A stretch of DNA of 64,000 bases, taken from the NCBI GenBank assembly GCA_023627715.1, contig JAMAHW010000016.1, forward strand, positions 372,001 to 436,000. Direction: 5' to 3'. Shown in pieces: positions 1-13,042 of the stretch. A program made the translations under genes and the position numbers. A model generated the notes under the pieces. It was not told the DNA's origin. It did not search any database and saw nothing but the letters and a program-made list of their open reading frames with translations. Each line of letters begins with the position of its first letter. Position 1 is the stretch's first letter. This DNA comes from Periconia sp. R9002. Taxonomy: Eukaryota > Ascomycota > Dothideomycetes > Pleosporales > Periconiaceae.

Positions 1-575
1 GCGTCGTATGTCTTTGCCAGCTGGCCCTGGAGCACGACTTGCATGAAGCCATAACCATCCTTGAGCGTGATGAACATGAGTTCTTTTTGGCCTCGCAATC
101 TGTGTACCCTTCCGAATACCCTTACTCTTGTTCCCTTTGTGTCCTTGCCGTCACCCAGCTTGATCTTCTGTGCATCAGTATCATCCAGCTTGATTTTGAT
201 GGCCGCAGGCAAACTTGTATCTTCCTCGAGAACAATCTTTTTGGCCTCATCCAGAACTTTCTTGCGATCCTGCTCCTCTTTCATACGCAGGGCCAGTTGC
301 TCCTGCTCCTTGTCCGCCTTCTTCTTTTGCGCCTTTGCATAGTTGACAGCCTTCTTCATGGCAGCTTTAGCGGCGGGCTTCCATTCCAAGCGCGTTGAGG
401 GATCGGCACCCTCAGCCAGCTCTCCCGTCACGCTCTTGCGCGTGAGGAACTTGTGCGTCTCACCGTGGGTGAGGACAGCGAAGCCGAGTGTCTTGTAAGG
501 CAAGCTCTCGTCGCCAGTTTGCGTTGTAAGATCCTGTCCAGCATCCTCGTCGACGTAGTATGTTGATTCTGCCAT
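1..575 (-). CDS. DED81: Asparaginyl-tRNA synthetase, cytosolic (5' part only)
   Basis: Class II aminoacyl-tRNA synthetase that charges tRNA-Asn with asparagine in the cytosol. The window holds the first 191 codons, read from an ATG at 575 leftward off the edge without an intron. The N-terminal extension is charged and Lys-rich (AKAQKKKADKEQEQ, about residues 80-95), as in eukaryotic AsnRS. The OB-fold anticodon-binding domain begins near residue 150 (VRVFGRVHRLRGQKELMFI, then KDGYGFMQVV). The catalytic domain lies outside the window. The start is the first in-frame ATG and the protein begins MAESTYYVDE. It shares a 622-bp upstream region with the divergent dioxygenase-like gene at 1198. AspRS and LysRS share the OB-fold, but the extension and this OB sequence fit AsnRS better. 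Confidence 0.85.
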   Translation of the reverse strand, partial: MAESTYYVDEDAGQDLTTQTGDESLPYKTLGFAVLTHGETHKFLTRKSVTGELAEGADPSTRLEWKPAAKAAMKKAVNYAKAQKKKADKEQEQLALRMKEEQDRKKVLDEAKKIVLEEDTSLPAAIKIKLDDTDAQKIKLGDGKDTKGTRVRVFGRVHRLRGQKELMFITLKDGYGFMQVVLQGQLAKTYD

Positions 576-1197
576 GGTGGCAACAACTTGTCCTGTATGG
601 CGAGATGTTGGTGCGTGGAGATGTTATGACTGTGCTGTAGTGCTGTGGTGGTGGAAATTATAGACGTCGGAGGAGTCATTGGCCGATGGTGGGGTTAAAC
701 TGAGCCCCTCCATCTCCTGCTACCCCTAGTCTTCTCCCTATCCACTGTGCAGACTGCTGAAGCGCGAACCGTTTCCATTTCAGAGGGGTTCCTGAGATCT
801 CGATGCCGTAATTATTTTCATGCCGGGAAGCACATTCACAAAGTGACGACTCATGCTCTTCTCTCATGAAACACAGGGTATATGTTGGACGATGAAGAAG
901 AGCGAAATCCTTGTGACGATGTGACTGTTCATACTCTGGCTTATTTGATAATAGGCACGGGGTTATAGCAAAGCTTGAATTCATTAAGGCGTCCATCTTT
1001 ATTGTTGGATTGGACATAAGAAAGCTACATACTCACTGGTGACGAAAGGGTTCACGTGCTATTCCGCCAATCACTCCTAGACCAAATGGCATCATCGCCC
1101 AATTCCGCGTCCGCTGACAAACAAATAAAACCTCCATATCTATATATTAGTCGTGGAATTCACGGAGGATATAACCCAATCCAAAGAAGAACAAGCC
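576..1197. other. Divergent intergenic region
   Basis: Spacer between the AsnRS start and the dioxygenase-like start, presumably carrying both promoters. A 113-codon reading frame at 676-1017 on the minus strand resembles no family I know and I do not call it. I see no repeat or RNA gene. Confidence 0.6.
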
Positions 1198-1939
1198 ATG
1201 GCGGACCCCAGTCTCTATACATATCCTTCACCACTCCAAGGATATGAAAACCTGGAACCTCTTCCAAAGTTAGCAACCTCATACATTATGAGTCCATCTT
1301 CTATACATTGATCAAGTAAATGACTCGAGACAGTGAGATTTCTGAGGACGGCAAATCCTTCGTCAACCCTCCATCCAAGGAGAAGAGCAAGTCGTATAAC
1401 ACGTTTGTGAGCCCAATTACAAACGGTAGACGCGGGGGTTTCGAGCAAGTACTACGGAAACTCCGGGTCATCTCATGCTAATTCTACGTAGTATACATAT
1501 CTACTATCTACAAACGGATAGTGACGAAACCAAGTTCGCCCACGCATTATGGGAACGAATCCGCAGAGAATGTAGATATTCACCAACGCACAACAAACAC
1601 GATCAGAGACAACTAACAGGGCTTGGATAGTCCCGGAACTTCGTATTTATAAAGTCCATAGTCAACCAGTTGGCCCGCATCCTTTGCCTATGTTCGAAGT
1701 GAATCTCTTCACTCCTGGTATGCAGTTATATTCCATCCGAAGCGAGGTACACCGTGCTGAAGTATAGAGCAGAGCAGTTTGGTGCTTTCATTCCGTGGTT
1801 GGTGATCAATCGGGGTCCTTTGTCCGCACTGATCCATCCAAATACTGATGACGAAGAAAGAGATCACACGCAAAGAGCAACATGGATGGGGCAGCCTCTT
1901 CCCCTAAACTTGAAGCTTTTTAAGAAGAGTCGGAAGTAA
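1198..1939 (+). CDS. DOPA 4,5-dioxygenase-like protein
   Basis: Small metal-dependent extradiol dioxygenase-family protein, 171 aa, the usual family size. Exons are 1198-1268, 1334-1444, 1492-1571, 1631-1717 and 1773-1939, and all phases agree. Family hallmarks appear in order across the exons: SPITNGRRGGF, IHIYYLQTDSDETKFA, VHSQPVGPHPLPMFEVN, QFGAFIPWLVINRGPLSAL, IHPNTDDEERDHTQRATW. The conserved His residues for metal and substrate binding (HIYYLQ, GPHP, IHPNT, DHTQ) are present. Intron 2 (1445-1491) has a GCAAGT donor, making it a GC-AG intron. Intron 1 uses the weak donor GTTAGC. No exon exceeds 60 codons, so simple ORF scanning would miss this gene. The family is defined from betalain and muscaflavin biosynthesis in basidiomycetes and plants, and the substrate in ascomycetes is generally unknown. 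It runs convergently toward SRP14. Confidence 0.85.
1445..1491 (+). other. GC-AG intron in the dioxygenase-like gene
   Basis: The donor is GCAAGT, the classic GC-donor consensus. The acceptor is TACGTAG, and the branch-like element TGCTAATT lies 11 bases or so upstream of it. Only this splice joins GGF to DIHIYYLQ in frame. The nearest GT donor three bases downstream gives the wrong phase. Confidence 0.8.
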
Positions 1940-2131
1940 ATAAGCATCAAAGCTACATAGTTGGAGATTGTATGGGTATATATAGACTGTTGTGTGCTCG
2001 CTCCACCACGTAATTTTAAATATCCATCCTATCCACTAGACCCCTGGTATGGTCTGGTTTCAGTGGGGAGGTGCAGTCCTTGATAGATTCGCGGCGTTCC
2101 TGTCACTCGGCCTTGACAAGGTCCTGAATCT

Positions 2132-2158
2132 ATGTCGTTATCGGTCGCATAACGACAT
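2132..2158. repeat. Perfect inverted repeat (hairpin)
   Basis: Two 10-base arms, ATGTCGTTAT (2132-2141) and ATAACGACAT (2149-2158), are perfectly complementary around a 7-base spacer. It sits between the convergent dioxygenase-like gene (ends 1939) and SRP14 (ends 2232). It could be a transcript-end hairpin, a palindromic protein site or chance. Confidence 0.6.
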
Positions 2159-2231
2159 TTCCGTAGAAGCCCCATAAATGGATTCCTGATACCGGTGCTC
2201 ATAGATGTAAGTTTTGCTATATTTTCGCATT

Positions 2232-2711
2232 TCATCCTTTTGTTTCACCCACAACACCTTTCTTCTTCTTTTTCTTATCCTTTTTCCCCTTCTTCTTGTC
2301 TCTCTTCTTCAAACCACTCATTCCTGCTTTGCAAACATCCGCATATCTTCCGTAGAAAGAATCCAGTTGATCTGGTTGTACTATTGTTGAAAGCTTTGTC
2401 TTCGCGATATCCTCTCTATCGGTTCCTGGCCGGGTGCTCGATTTGTTGTTTGACGCACGAATGACTATCGGTAGTGGGTTTTGTGGGTGTGTATCCCACA
2501 GCGGATCATCGGCGATTTTATCTGCAGGAGGAGGAGAGAGATCGGTGTCGAATGTTGTACGTTTTTGCGTGAGGTATACCGTGCCATGGCCTTTCGTGCG
2601 ATTGAGCTCGAAAAGATCTCCGAGTTTCGTGAAGAACTACCGCTGTTAGCCATGCTGTAACCAGCGACAGTTTTTACATACCTCCTCATTTGACAGATAA
2701 CCTCCCGACAT
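2232..2711 (-). CDS. SRP14: Signal recognition particle 14 kDa subunit
   Basis: Alu-domain subunit of the cytosolic signal recognition particle, which pairs with SRP RNA (and SRP9/SRP21) and mediates elongation arrest during co-translational targeting to the ER. Exons (minus) are 2711-2682 and 2636-2232, giving 144 aa. Exon 1 encodes MSGGYLSNEE. After a 45-bp intron with acceptor GCGGTAG, the protein continues FFTKLGDLFELNRTKGHG, then VYLTQKR. The C-terminal signature YADVCKAGMSGLKKRDKK is followed by a Lys-rich tail, both typical of SRP14. The linker around residues 45-75 is Pro/Asp-rich. The start lies only 168 bp from the divergent NOM1/SGD1 start, suggesting a shared promoter for two translation-linked genes. 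Confidence 0.9.
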
Positions 2712-2879
2712 GGTCGCGTTGTTCGCTTTTATCACTACGCACGGAACGAGGTGTTATAATATCATGTGCGGAACTGTTGGTCGTCGCGGTCTGTGCGTCG
2801 CGGCGAAGGCGGGGGTTCAGCTAACTCCGCAAACTGGAACTTTTTTTTTGCCTAGACCCAAATCACTTCCTTCCATACG

Positions 2880-5502
2880 ATGCACCAACGACAGAACGGA
2901 GGTCCCCAGCTCCCCAAAGCTCTGAGGGACCAGATTGGTGGTAAGCAGAAAAGTTTTTGCCATGGTGTGCAAGCGATATCGTCGCGGACTGCATGGTATA
3001 CATTCACAAATGCTGATTTGAGTAGATAGTACGACTGCGAAAAAACGTGAGCCGCCACGACCTAGCACATCTTTCACCCGTAAGGATCGTCGGAAAGCGG
3101 AACGTCAGGCGAAAAAAACGCAGAAGTTTGTCCAGTCAAACAGCACCACAAATCATAATGCGATCCCACGGCAACGGCAACCCAAAGACCAGTTGAAAGT
3201 CCAATCGTCGGACGAGGAGCAAGACTCCAGTCCAGAAGTACCATCCCCCGAGGATATTCCCGCCAAAGTTCCACGATCTCACAAGCCATCGAAGGAAAAT
3301 ATAAACAAAGATACGGAAACCGGCAGGCAGAACAATCCCAAGGTTTCGCGGGCCCTTCGCGACCGACTTGCGCAGGATGATGCCGAGATTTCCGCTCTTG
3401 AGAAAAGACTTGGAATAAAAGGAAAAAAGAAAACGAAAGCTTTTGACGATGGCCTTGATGATGTTTTTGGCGATTTGGGGGGGTTGGACAGTGAGGATGA
3501 GGATTTGTTTGCGTACCAAAAGTCCAAACGGAAGAGGGATGATGACGATGACTGGTTAGCAAGCAAACGTCGAAGAGCTGCAGATGATGTTACCAAAGAC
3601 ACAGTGAACCAGGAAGAATCAACATCAGATGAGGATCATGACTTACACGCGCCGTCAAGCGAAGACGAACTTGACGAGCAGGAATCAGGGTCATGTGAAG
3701 AATCAGATTTTGGAGGGTTTGACGAGGAAACAGAAGGTGTGGTCGAGGTACCCCGGGTCAAGGAGAATCCTTATGTTGCACCCGTTGTGGCAGATGCACC
3801 TCAGCCTGGAAAATACATACCGCCCGCTCTCCGGGCGCCACCGTCCTCTGATTCAGAGGCGTTGTCACGTCTTCGGAGACAAATCCAAGGCCTCCTTAAC
3901 AGACTCTCAGATGCCAATATAATGACGATAGTGCGCGATGTTGAGACAGTTTACCAGAACAATCCTCGTGGATACGTAACTTCGACGCTAATCGATCTAC
4001 TTGTCGGACTGCTGGCGGATGAGACGATTCTGCTGGATACATTTCTGATACTTCACGCAGGGTTCCTAGCTGCTATCTATAAAGTCATAGGTCCCGATTT
4101 TGGCGCACAAATGATCGAGCGCATCGTCTCTGTGTTCGACAAGAACTATCAACGAAACAAGGAAGGGTTTGGAAAGCAAACCACAAACCTCATGTCTGTA
4201 ATAGCAGAGCTTTACTGCTTCCAGACAATTGGAAGCAAAATCATTTTTGACTACCTAAGACAATTCCTCGATGAGCTCTCTGAGTTGCACACCGAATTGA
4301 TTTTGAGGATCGTCAGGGTGGCAGGGTCACAATTGCGACAAGATGACCCAAGCTCGTTGAAAGACATAGTCTTACTCCTCCAGAAGCAGGTGACGAAAGC
4401 AGGAGAAGGAAATTTCTCAGTTCGAACGAGATTCATGATTGAAACCATTAACGACTTAAAAAATAACAAGATGAAGACTGGAATCACTGCCTCGGCCGTT
4501 GCCAGCGAGCACGTTGTGAGAATGAAGAAGCAACTGGGGACATTGAACAGCCAGAATCTCAAAGGATCGGAACCGCTGCGCATAGGGCTTAATGATATCA
4601 AGGATACTGAAAAGAAGGGCAAATGGTGGCTAGTGGGAGCGAGTTGGAGGAACGACGCTGCTGAAGCCGAAGAGCCATTGCCCCAGCGCAATGGAGCACC
4701 CAATATGGACTCCGATATTCAGGAACAAACGGGAGAGGTGGACCTATTTCAGTTGGCGAGAGAACAGCGTATGAACACCGATGTGCGACGAGCAATTTTC
4801 ATTACCATAATGTCAGCCAGCGATTATAAGGATGCGCATGTTCGCCTGCTCAAATTGAACCTCAAGAAGGCCCAGGAATCAGAAATACCGCGGGTGATTG
4901 TGCATTGCGCCGGATGCGAAAGCGCCTACAATCCCTACTACACTCTACTTGCGCAAACATTTTGCATGGACCACAAATCAAGGAAGTGTTTTCAATTCGC
5001 GCTGTGGGATATATTCAAAAGCCTGGGGGAAAAGGAAGATGGTGAGCAAGACAGCTCTGAGGATGAAGAGCAAAGCGATGGACCAGCCGGCGATTTGTCG
5101 TTGCGAAAACTGGTCAACCTCGGCAAGCTGTACGGCACCTTGATCGCCAAAGGTGCGCTTTCCATCACGACTCTAAAACCGTTGAATTTTCCATATTTGA
5201 AGGCCAAGACAACGAGGCTCGTGGAGATCATGTTGGTCACGGCTATTCTTGAGTCACAAAAGAAGATCAAGGGGAAGAAGGATGGGGAGAAGGACGACGA
5301 GAAGGCGGTGCTGAATGTGTTCATCAACGTTGACGGTGCTCTAGAGATGATTGCCGGGTTACAGTACTTTATGAAAAAGGTGGTGGGTAAGACGGAGATC
5401 ACGACAAGCAAACGAGAGAAAGACAGGGTGAGGTGGGCTTGCAAGCTGGTAACAGACATGCTAGAAAGGTTGATGGCCACGACAACGCTGGACGAGGAAT
5501 GA
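2880..5502 (+). CDS. SGD1: Nucleolar MIF4G-domain protein NOM1/Sgd1
   Basis: Nucleolar factor for 18S rRNA processing and 40S assembly. In yeast, Sgd1 binds the DEAD helicase Fal1 through its MIF4G domain. Exons are 2880-2940 and 3026-5502, giving 845 aa. Exon 1 ends in the family motif LPKALRDQIG. After an 85-bp intron it resumes with DSTTAKKREPPR and a basic stretch (RKDRRKAERQAKK). Residues about 75-290 are acidic/basic low complexity (DEDLFAYQKSKRKRDDDDDW). The MIF4G domain runs from about residue 299 (ALSRLRRQIQGLLNRLSD) to about 520, and the MA3 domain from about residue 604 (NTDVRRAIFITIMSASDYKD) to 720. Length and domain order fit the family. The start is supported by the conserved LPKALRDQIG peptide. 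Confidence 0.92.
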
Positions 5503-6123
5503 GCTTGACATTGTCGATAGAGACTGTTGTAATATCCATGAAATGTTATTTGTTGATTGTGTGGATCAAGGATGACACAACATGTCGCACGTCGCTGTGG
5601 CGACGACGAGCTGGGCGGTGCGGATGATGAAGCTACGGATGCTTCAAATGCGTCGTCTCCCTCGTGACAAAAGCAGGTACGTGTACTAGCATGAGGGGAA
5701 AGTAGTGAATAGGTGAATACCTAGCGGAGGCGCAAAACCAGTGTAGAGCAGGGCAGGTGAAACGATGAGTTGCTAGGGAACAAGGCGTAAAGTATCATCC
5801 ATATTGCTTTCATTGGCCATGGGTAAGTAGATAACGCCTTATCACTACTTTCCACTCAAAGGGCAAAGTCTCGGCAACCCCAAAACGGCATGGGCCCTGG
5901 AGAGCTAGGCGGCCATCTGACAGTCACTTCGTCATTGGCTCTAGCGCCCCCCCAGCCTTCCTCGTACGTGAGCACTTGACCCAGTGCCAGTCTCCAAGCT
6001 CGCCGGAGCTGTTCTCCAAACATCTCCTTCGGCCCCCTCCCATAACTCCATCTTCCCATCCTTCTTTCGCATTTTCCCTTCTATACACCATCAGGTCAAG
6101 GCCTGTGCCTTATCGTCAACGAC
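5503..6123. other. Intergenic region
   Basis: Holds the NOM1/SGD1 3' end and the PEP4 promoter and leader. The last 100 bases before the PEP4 start are pyrimidine-rich. No gene or repeat is visible. Confidence 0.6.
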
Positions 6124-7493
<1,370 letters not shown>

Positions 7494-8408
7494 GATGGAC
7501 GTATTGAGATGGGTGGGAGGACGCGAGATGTGTGCATGTCACCATGGGGATGGGGGTTGAAAGTGTACGGCTGACTATTGGGGCGTGATTGGCAGGAGCG
7601 TGGCTCAATTTGTAGTAAAGTAATAACACACTGGAATGGATGGACATGGCAGGAGTATAGGTTTCATCATGTACAGAAGGATCATAGGTATATTGCTATC
7701 AATGGCTTTTGAAACGAGAGAAGAAATGGCGTGACTGGTAACTTGACCAACAAAATGTGGAGAGATGGATGCAAACTAACTAGGCTCCCGTTATCGATAG
7801 GGTGGCGGCGGTACGGTTGATTATGGCGGCGAGTGACGTACTCGGAGGGGTGGCTTTGGTTGCGTGCTTGTTGACAGCCATGGCCCTGGGTGTATCCGCG
7901 TGTGCGTTTGTGCGTGTTATTAGTTTAATGTACCTACGTGGGTAGATAGCAAAGCAGAGAAAAGGCAGAACACATGGAATGGTTGATCCGATGCGGCTCG
8001 TGATTGTTGAGACGGATGCAGTACGTTATTGGCCCAGCTTATCTGGTCTGGGATGACTGCGCGGCGACCCTTTTGAGCGTGCAGCCAGGCAGATGGCCAC
8101 GCTAAACTCGCGACCCGTGAACGTGGTAGTCAGGCGTCAGTGCTCCTCCAAATGTCAAGTCATTACCAGTCAATATGTGACCCCAAATCCCCCCTTTCCA
8201 ACAAAGGCCCGACGCTGTCTTGTAACCAACCCATTTTTGCCTCGCAGTAGCGGTTGATGCCGATAGCCTTTCATCCCGCTGCTGTTTGACCGCTGCCCCT
8301 GCCCTCCGCTGCCCACACTGCAGACTCGCCAACTACCGCCCAAGTCGTGCCTCGACCAGCTACCCAACATCGCCCGTTAGGGGCCCTGTCCCTCGTCTGA
8401 CAGACACC
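7494..8408. other. Intergenic region
   Basis: Spacer of 915 bp between PEP4 and ATG26. An ATG at 8286 lies in frame with the ATG26 start at 8409, so up to 41 codons here could be translated. Nothing else is supported. Confidence 0.55.
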
Positions 8409-11400
8409 ATGGCCTCCGAAGACCGAGGAAGCCAGCGGGTCGGCCGCAAGTTGACCAAGAAGAGGCGAGAGTCGCGGCGAATATCGCTTGATATCCCAGA
8501 GCGCTTCCAAGATGGAGCCGACGCCGAGGACGATGTCACAGCCCCCAAGCGGAACAACACTATATCCATGAACCAATCTATATTCTCCATGATTGCACGA
8601 GCAGGCCAGCAATCCCAGACGGATCTGGGCCGCATGGAGGAAGTGGATTCTGGTGACAGCGACGAAGGGGGTAAACATAAGATTCCGTACCGCAGCTTGG
8701 ACGGTGCCGCCAGAGTGAGCCGGTTAAGCTCTGCCCATGATTTCAAGAACCATGCGGAAGTCTACGAAGATGGAAAGCCACTTAAAGACAAGCACAAACG
8801 CACAAAATCGGACCATAAACTCCTGAGATCTTTACCAAAACTGCGCATCTCAAATCGGAAGGAATCAAAATCCGATGCCCCTTCCACAGAAAATATGTCG
8901 TCTTCCCAGTTCTTACCTCCTCATCCATCCGATGGCGGTCCAAGCTTATCATCCGAGGAAGCACCACCTTTACGACCCAAATCAAAGATTACTCCCGGCC
9001 ACGAAATACATATCGAGAAACGCCGTAGTGTTACAGACAAGATGAAGCTTGGAAATTCTGGGGGGTTTACAAAGGGGAAAAGCGCTGTTACTTTGGCTCA
9101 ACGATTGCAACAGGTCTTTGAATTTGAAGACGTGGAGGAAGTCATATCAGGTAGTCACTCTCCTTTGCTGGCACAAACAATGCCTGGTTCTAATATCAGC
9201 AGAATACCCTTGCTGGCTTCTACAGAGTATCCTGTTACAAGGATATATGTACATCACACAGAAACATGTCTGTTTCTATGCGTACATTCCAAAAAAACAT
9301 GTAAGAGCCACACATTGTACTTGAAAAGCGGTAGCTTACACCGCGCAGCATGATGTAGGAAAAAGCGGTTACCTCTACAAGCGAGGCCGGTCAAAGTACA
9401 ATCGGTATTGGTTCACCATGAAGGGCGACGTACTTGCTTACTATACAAATCCTACCGAGCTGTACTTTCCTCGCAATCGTATCAATCTTCAATACGCCAT
9501 ATCTGCCGAGATTCTAGAGACCAAGGACAAGAATAAAGACGAAACTGCCTTTGTGGTAGAAACCGACGAACGCAGGTACCAATTCAAAGCCGACAGTGCA
9601 GTCAGTGCCAAGGAGTGGGTGCGTTCTATACAGAAGGTTATATTCCGTACACACAATGAAGGGAATAGTGTCAAGATATCGCTTCCCATACAGAATGTGC
9701 TGGAAATCGAGGAGAGCGCCATCCTTGACTTTGCTGAAACGGTCAAAGTTCGAGTCATTGACAATGACGAGACATACGCCATTGACGAGGTATGTACAGG
9801 CGGATGCAGTATTCTTCCCTCCACAAGAAAAATCATATTGATTTCATGATAGTACTTTTTCTCTTTTTTTCACCGTGGTCAAGATGCACTCAACGTCTTG
9901 AAAATTATGATCAATGACAATGAGCACCATCAACCATCGCAAGGCAACGATCACATTGCGGTTACACCAACCGGTCTAGTCTCTTCCGGCAAAGCTGACC
10001 CCGTCGGGATCTCTGGTAATACAGTTAGCACTCATCACATCGAGGAAAATGTGCGGGCAACACTGTCTCCTCTTCCCGCTCCACTTGTTGGGCGGTCGAG
10101 TATGAGCGCCGATTCTCGCTCAAGTTTGGATGTGAATAGGAAGAGCGTGGACGTGCGCCGTAGCATTGACGCAAGTCGCGCCCTACGCCGTCCAAGTCAT
10201 GAGGTGCGTCGCAGCTTCAGCGGTACACGACAGGACAAGCAGTCAAAAAACCGACCCGGTGATAAATCACCTCTTTCACCTAAAGTCTTGGATACTTCAG
10301 ACTCCACCTCAAACTCTCTCGGGCTGGGGACAGAGTCGTCGGCGGCTATCCAATCAATTGATGAGAGCAGCGCCTCAGCCAGTCAAATTCTCGATCGCTC
10401 GGACGTGTTTAACGCGCCCGCCCTCCAGTCCCCAGCCGTCGCCGCTTCAGACAGAACAGACAGCCTTGCAAGACAGAGTCAAGACACAACCCGGTCGTCA
10501 AATGCAGTGAATCCTCATCTTACAGGGAAAGCACCTCATTCTTCACGCAGACCTTTAGGCTCCCCTGAAAATTTACCGACCTCCCTTGACGCCACGGACG
10601 TGGAAGACGATCAAGACGCGCAGCACATAAATGCGCGCCTCTCTACATCTTCCACTGCGCTCCAGGACATCGCATCATACCCCCTTAAGCAGGCGTCAGG
10701 TATTGCTGGCTATTTGCGCACCCGATCAAAAAGAATGGGCAATCTACTGGCGTCTGAGTCTATGGGGTACTACGAGAAGGTTTCTGGAATGCTAGCTGGC
10801 GGCCGGAAACATTACAACACGGTCGACGGGCTGCAACCTGACGATAAAGTCCACGGCTTAGAAGAAGATGAAGACGCAGCGAAGGCGGCAGAGAATTTTC
10901 GCGAACATTTTGCCTTCTCGGAGACTGAACACCTCCAGTCTTCGTACTTTGCATCGCTCCAACGCATCCTTCCAAACTACGGCAAAATCTACATCAGTGG
11001 CCGTTTTTTGTGCTTCCGAAGCCTAGTTCCCACGTTGAAAACGAAGGTATGTACGTTTCAAAGCACCTCAAACTTTAACTAACACGATACATCACAGATC
11101 ATCTTGCCCATGCGCGATATTGAAAACGTCAGCAAAGAGAAAGGATTTCGTCTTGGTTACCACGGTCTCGTTGTAGTTATCCGCGGTCACGAAGAACTCT
11201 TTTTCGAGTTTTCCAAAGCCGAATATCGCGACGAATGTGCTATATCTATCCTCCGAACCTTAGAAAGCACAAAGTACATCGAGGATGAGCGATCTTCATC
11301 CAGTGATGTGGATAGTGAAGAAGAAGCAGCCAAAGCAGAGCATGACCTTCTTCAGGCCGCTCGTCAAAGCAGTGGTCCTGATCTAACCGCTTCTGAATCA

Positions 11401-13042
11401 CTGGTTGCTCGCGCTGCAGACCACGATCGAATCCCCCTCGTTTTCGACGACCCTTTAGCATCCATCGTTGACTTCAAGCCTTCAGAAGCTCTACATATCG
11501 TTTGCCTGACTATCGGTTCTCGGGGTGATGTCCAACCATACATTGCTCTTTGTAAAGAGCTTCTTAAAGAAGGACACAAGCCAAAGATCGCGACCCATGC
11601 CGAGTTCGAACCATGGGTAAGGAAACATGGAATCGACTTTGCGCCCGTCGACGGTAATCCTGCAGAGCTCATGAGGATATGTGTTGAGCACGGAATGTTC
11701 ACATACAACTTCATGAAAGAGGCGAACTCCAAATTTCGGGGCTGGCTGGATGACGTTTGCAGCTCGGCATGGAGAGCTTGCCAGGGCGCCGACGTACTTA
11801 TCGAGAGCCCAAGTGCAATGGCTGGCATTCATATTGCCGAAGCCTTGGAAATCCCTTATTTCCGGGCTTTCACCATGCCTTGGAGTCGCACGCGGGCATA
11901 CCCGCACGCTTTCTCCGTGTCCGAGAAGAAGATGGGTGGAGGGATCAACCTACTCACCTATGTCGGATTTGATAAAATCTTCTGGACGGCCATTTCGGGC
12001 CAAGTCAACAAGTGGCGACGTTCAGAGCTGGGATTGCAGAATACCTCTCAGTCGAAGATGCAGGCTAACTTCCGACCCTTCTTGTATAATTTCAGCCCCT
12101 CGGTGGTTCCACCGCCACTTGACTGGCCTGACTGGATACGTGTAACTGGATATTGGTTCCTTGACGAAGCCGATACGTATGAACCACCCGCCGATCTCGT
12201 TGGCTTTATAGAACAAGCGCGAAAAGATGATAAGAAACTTGTCTATGTGGGCTTCGGATCCATCGTTATTGATGACCCCGCTGCTCTCACCAAGGCCGTA
12301 GTCGACTCAGTCTTGAAAGCAGATGTGCGCTGTGTACTGTCTAAAGGTTGGTCTGATAGACTGAATCCAAAAGACGCGTCCAAGCCTGAGGTGCCGCTAC
12401 CACCAGAAATTTTCCAGATTCAAGCGGCACCCCATGACTGGCTTTTCAAGCAAATGGATGCCGCTGTTCACCACGGAGGTTCTGGTACTACTGGAGCCAG
12501 CCTTCGAGCGGGTATTCCCACCATTATCAAACCATTTTTTGGCGACCAGTTCTTTTTCGCCTCGCGCGTTGAGGATCTCGGCGTAGGCATTTGGCTAAAA
12601 AAGGTGAATACAAGCGTTTTCAGTCGAGCTTTATGGGAAGCAACGAACAGCCAGCGAATGGTGATCAAGGCGAGGGTGCTGGGTGAGAAGATCCGCAAGG
12701 TAAATCTATCCACGGTACAGTTCAGAAAGAGACTAGAATTAATGACACGAGCAGGAAAACGGAACGCAAACGGCAATTCAAACAATGTACCGCGAACTAG
12801 ATCGGGCGAAGGCGTTGGTTAAGAAGCACCATCAGCAAAACGATGAGTTTGACGACGATGAATGCGAGGATGACTGGACCATGGTGGATGATGAAGGTGA
12901 AATCGACTTCAGCCCACCTCCTGGGCTTCAATCTGCTGCATCAGGAATGCGCATGTCGCGCGGTGGGGGATCTCCTGCATTAGGCAGCATGGTTATGAAA
13001 GGGGCATCGACGAGGACATCCGAGTCGGCATACAGAGGATAG
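8409..13042 (+). CDS. ATG26: Sterol 3-beta-glucosyltransferase
   Basis: Transfers glucose from UDP-glucose to the 3-hydroxyl of sterols such as ergosterol. In several fungi it is needed for pexophagy. Exons are 8409-9150, 9203-9300, 9349-9789, 9853-11046, 11098-12699 and 12755-13042, giving 1454 aa. Domain order is: disordered N terminus; GRAM domain from about residue 235 ([16 protein letters not shown], then [19 protein letters not shown]); PH domain ([17 protein letters not shown]); a Ser-rich linker; second GRAM ([20 protein letters not shown]); then the GT1 glycosyltransferase domain ([18 protein letters not shown]). The nucleotide-sugar signature is [19 protein letters not shown]. The acidic C-terminal tail ([13 protein letters not shown]) is unusual but in frame. 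The start at 8409 has a strong context (GACACCATGG). An in-frame ATG at 8286 is the alternative. Confidence 0.95.

Noticed and set aside
676..1017. 113-codon minus-strand frame upstream of AsnRS
   Set aside because: No family resemblance and atypical composition; it lies in a divergent promoter region.
4251..4703. 150-codon minus-strand frame inside NOM1/SGD1
   Set aside because: It lies opposite a conserved MIF4G coding region; Ser/Phe/Leu-rich composition is typical of an antisense shadow.
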